29,067 nt of DNA from NCBI RefSeq assembly GCF_001039355.2, contig NW_019773849.1:11090-40156 (forward strand), written 5' to 3'. This DNA comes from Lingula anatina. Taxonomy: Eukaryota > Brachiopoda > Lingulata > Lingulida > Lingulidae. Positions 26,210 through 29,067 of this stretch are shown here, one piece after another. A model generated the notes under the pieces. The model made no database searches, was not told the origin of the DNA, and worked only from the letters and a program-made list of their open reading frames with translations. Numbering within the stretch: the first letter of the stretch is position 1; each line of letters begins with the position of its first letter. The position numbers and the translations under genes were made by a program.

Positions 26210-27595
26210 AATTATTATATTGTTGTTACACTATTCCAATTTGCTAGCATTGCCAGCATTGACAGTTTTACAAATAAATTTCTCATACATGTAACTTTCT
26301 AAAATCTCTTATACAACTTATCTAAACCTATCTTATACTGGCGTGGCTAGTTTTAGATTTAGAAAGCTGGAAATGTAATATTTTAACTTTAAAAAACTTT
26401 AGAAATGGAAATTTTAGACTTGCTTAAGAATAAATCCTGTGTGTTGGGGGAGGGGGTGGACAAAGCAACTTAAAAAAGTTTTTTAGTCTTATGAGGTCAC
26501 TTTTTTGCAAATAAAAGTGATTATATGAAACAATCTAGTAAAGAAAAACGGGGACGTTTTATAGGTCTTAATTCATAATGGTATATTACTGAAATTTTTA
26601 AAAAGATCAATTAAAGGGCATGACATAAGTAAATGCTTGTAGGTGTGTTTATTACATTCAGTCGATCTCAATATTTGAAAACTATACGCTGCTTAATAAA
26701 TATTAAACAATAAAATATCCAAAGTCCTGCTGTGTGCTTGCTACAGATTGGCAATAAAAGCCTGTAAGACTTCATTTAAGAAATAAATACAGACTTTTGT
26801 TCCAAGTTCTATTTGCTGCAGTAAAGACCCGTGGGCTGTCACCTTTACACAAGAAAGTTATTGCTTGCATAAGAAGCCTATACAAAAATACCAAGGCTTA
26901 ATTTGGTAAATTTTGAATCAAAATTAAAAAGCACTGTTCAGTTGCTCATCAAGCTGTCAATGTGAAAAAGACCACAGATGCAGCAGAGAGCTAACAATAC
27001 TTTAAATTTGTAACTAAATCCAGAGAATACAAAAGTGAATTTGTTATTAATAAATCTACATGGGTAGACAAATTTACATCAGCCTATTAATCTACACTAC
27101 TTAACAAGTACCTTGTACACCATGTAACTGTTTAAATATGCACAACAACTGAAAGTAACTGGCTTCATACAGTTTCTTAAAACATTTTTTAAAACTCTAT
27201 TACTAATGGCATCCTGTGAGTAAAGCCCCCATCTTACACTTATGTCATGGTATTTACAAGTTTGTAATGACAACAACAGGGATGGAACTGCCATTCAGTG
27301 AAAAAGTCTGAAAATGTGGCTTGAGATCCAGGGGGCCCTCTGCATCGACCTCTAATATGATATTTTTGGCTCCCAAGAAGTTGGAAATCCACTGATAGAC
27401 GGAAAAATCTCATTACAGCAACATATCAACAAGAGACAAAATTTGGAAAAACATTTCAAGATATATTGTTCCATTATCAAACAAACAAATTGATAACAAC
27501 ATAACCTCCTCAGTTGAGGGAAGCATTTATTGTCCCTTCTAGCACAGACTGGCACTGTTATTTACTGTGATTACATCTTTCTGGTCTTCAGTTCA
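26210..27595 (-). other. Convergent non-coding region, probably mostly 3' UTR of the - strand gene
   Basis: No coding exon is supported on either strand. The right part follows the stop codon of the unnamed - strand gene. Complements of AATAAA occur at 27526-27531, close to the stop, and at 26648-26653. The second would give a 3' UTR of about 950 nt ending roughly 430 bp from the NKAP poly(A) signals. The choice between them is not resolved from sequence. Confidence 0.4.
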
Positions 27596-28717
27596 TCACA
27601 GCATGCTGGAATCTACGTCTAGGAAATAAATCAATAAGTATTTGGGTTAAAAAATTGCAAAGATATTAGATTTTCATCGTGGTAAACTGCCCTTATGTTT
27701 TTCATGTAAATCTTGATAGAGGTTTGATCAGGTAATCAGATAACATTATTGTATGATATGGTTTATCACACTACATACTGTACATGTTTTGGCGCACTAT
27801 AGTAAGTTATAATATTTGACATCATATGGATTTATAAACAAAAATGGGTAATCCATTAAGGCAATACTCACCTGAATCAAAATCTAGTTTCCTGGGATGA
27901 GGGTCCCCAATTCCCTCAATATCAACATCACCCTCGGGTGCATTTAGTGCACTCAATGTTACCTCTGAAATTATATACCAAGCGTGAGATGTGAAATGTT
28001 AGATTTATCATTTATCATTGTCTCTTGTGTAATGATGGTAAAAAAATGAATCAAATCTAACTGAAGTTGAGGCTTGATGAGTCAAGATAAAGGCATTTTG
28101 ATGGAGGGTCAAAAAGTCTTGCTTCATATCTTTAAATAAACTTGCTTGAAACGTTTTTTTTTTTTTTTTTTTAAGAAAGNTCATATGGATTTATAAACAA
28201 AAATGGGTAATCCATTAAGGCAATACTCACCTGAATCAAAATCTAGTTTCCTGGGATGAGGGTCCCCAATTCCCTCAATATCAACATCACCCTCGGGTGC
28301 ATTTAGTGCACTCAATGTTACCTCTGAAATTATATACCAAGCGTGAGATGTGAAATGTTAGATTTATCATTTATCATTGTCTCTTGTGTAATGATGGTAA
28401 AAAAATGAATCAAATCTAACTGAAGTTGAGGCTTGATGAGTCAAGATAAAGGCATTTTGATGGAGGGTCAAAAAGTCTTGCTTCATATCTTTAAATAAAC
28501 TTGCTTGAAACGTTTTTTTTTTTTTTTTTTTAAGAAAGTGTGTAATAAAATCTCCAAGAGTTTCTCACCAGCTGTCTTCTGTTTCTTTGCTTGAGGCTCT
28601 CCTCTTCCGGAAGCTTGCTGCTTCTGTGTAGTTTTCTTTGGAGATTTCTCTTCTGCAGGGACTGGCAGTCCAGCATCTTCATAAGCTTTCTTACGAAGCT
28701 GAGCTTTTATTTGAGAA
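27596..28717 (-). CDS. C-terminal part of an unrecognised basic/acidic protein (partial gene)
   Basis: Three exons can be joined in frame: 28569-28717, 28231-28323 (second, apparently identical copy at 27872-27964), and 27596-27618 ending in TGA 27596-27598. They encode the last 87 or so residues. First comes a helical, basic stretch (SQIKAQLRKKAYEDAGLPVP), then a Lys/Gln-rich segment (AKKQKTA) that resembles a nuclear localisation signal. An acidic segment (EGDVDIEGIGDPHPRKLDFD) follows, and the protein ends in DSSML. I do not recognise the family; a nuclear or nucleolar location is inference from composition. The 5' part lies beyond the right edge. The exon at 28231-28323 appears twice only because of the assembly join at 28180. 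Conserved frame across three GT-AG junctions supports a real gene. Confidence 0.65.
27822..28538. other. Assembly join (single N at 28180) with a 358-bp direct duplication
   Basis: Bases 27822-28179 and 28181-28538 appear identical, including a 19-base poly-T tract of the same length near the right end of each copy. The N sits between them. Each copy contains one 93-nt coding exon of the - strand gene. The arrangement matches the join at 6954 and is best read as an unmerged contig overlap rather than a biological duplication. Confidence 0.9.
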
Positions 28718-28842
28718 CTGTAAAATATCAATATTTTTCTTTGATAACTGTAAAATATCAATATTTTTCTATTAATTATCTACCTACGTTCTCAGAGAAC
28801 CAATTAAGCTTTTTTTCTGAGAACTGCAAAATATCAATATCT
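28711..28842 (-). repeat. Tandem copies of an acceptor-containing 30-bp unit in the unnamed - strand gene
   Basis: 28711-28740 and 28741-28770 differ at one base of 30 (ttgagaactg against ttgataactg, then taaaatatca and atatttttct in both). A third relative lies near 28815-28842 (tctgagaactgcaaaatatc). On the - strand each copy gives gatattttrcag followed by ttctca- or ttatca-like sequence, that is, the acceptor plus the first bases of the exon. Confidence 0.75.
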
Positions 28843-29067
28843 ATTCAATACTGCTGATCTTTTTTTTTTTTTTTTTTTTTTGAGAATTACAAAAAATTTA
28901 TTTACTTTCTTGTTGAGCTAAGTTCTTATCTCATAAGTGGCATATAATGCAAAACATAAATCTCTACTAATTCATTTCAGTAACAGAAGATGTTTATAAT
29001 GACTATGACTCAACAGGTATAAATATACAATGCACAATATATTTTGAAAAAAAATCTTCAAGATAAC
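28718..29067 (-). other. Intron of the partial - strand gene, with tandem acceptor copies
   Basis: Upstream (on the - strand) of the acceptor at 28718-28720 the sequence is intronic. It contains further acceptor-like copies (reported as a repeat), a poly-T run around 28859-28880 and AT-rich DNA. No preceding exon of the needed phase (two bases carried over) was found before the window edge. Confidence 0.5.

Overview
This window is animal nuclear DNA. It is AT-rich, with short exons (about 50-200 bp), GT...AG introns, many AT/GT/GA microsatellites and no bacterial gene structure. Three conserved metazoan genes can be reconstructed exon by exon, together with the 3' end of a fourth. The compact introns, abundant (CA)n/(GA)n/(AAT)n tracts and frequent 'tacatgta'-like sequence suggest a marine invertebrate, possibly a mollusc or another lophotrochozoan. 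That placement is inference. No phylogenetic marker is present.

Layout. 1-~790: non-coding, possibly the 3' UTR of an upstream + strand gene. ~1021-1559: promoter/5' UTR of MIPEP. 1560-11348 (+): MIPEP, mitochondrial intermediate peptidase, 19 coding exons, 747 aa once a duplication around an assembly gap in exon 10 is removed; the HEMGH zinc site is intact. 12556-20428 (-): XRRA1-like leucine-rich-repeat protein, 14 exons, 900 aa, converging on MIPEP. ~20429-20689: compact divergent promoter containing the palindrome TCTCGCGAGA and an ETS-like site. 21051-25947 (+): NKAP, 7 coding exons, 602 aa, with an RS domain greatly enlarged by a 27-bp in-frame repeat. 27596-28717 (-): the last three coding exons of a basic protein I do not recognise, continuing beyond the right edge.

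The genes have no evident shared pathway (mitochondrial precursor maturation, LRR protein linked to radiation response, nuclear RNA/transcription factor). What links them is architecture. XRRA1 and NKAP look divergently transcribed from one small promoter, and both XRRA1/MIPEP and NKAP/unnamed gene are convergent.

Two structural observations stand out. (1) The sequence has two single-N joins (6954 and 28180), each flanked by a direct duplication (138 bp and 358 bp). These are best explained as unmerged contig overlaps. They falsely duplicate coding exons in MIPEP and in the unnamed gene. (2) Several introns contain decaying tandem arrays whose unit spans an exon-intron boundary: the MIPEP exon 16 acceptor, the MIPEP exon 7 donor and the unnamed gene's acceptor. 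Each intron therefore carries old copies of its own splice site plus some adjacent exon sequence. This boundary-duplication pattern is the most interesting signal I found. I saw no dedicated novel system such as a defence locus or a mobile-element gene set.
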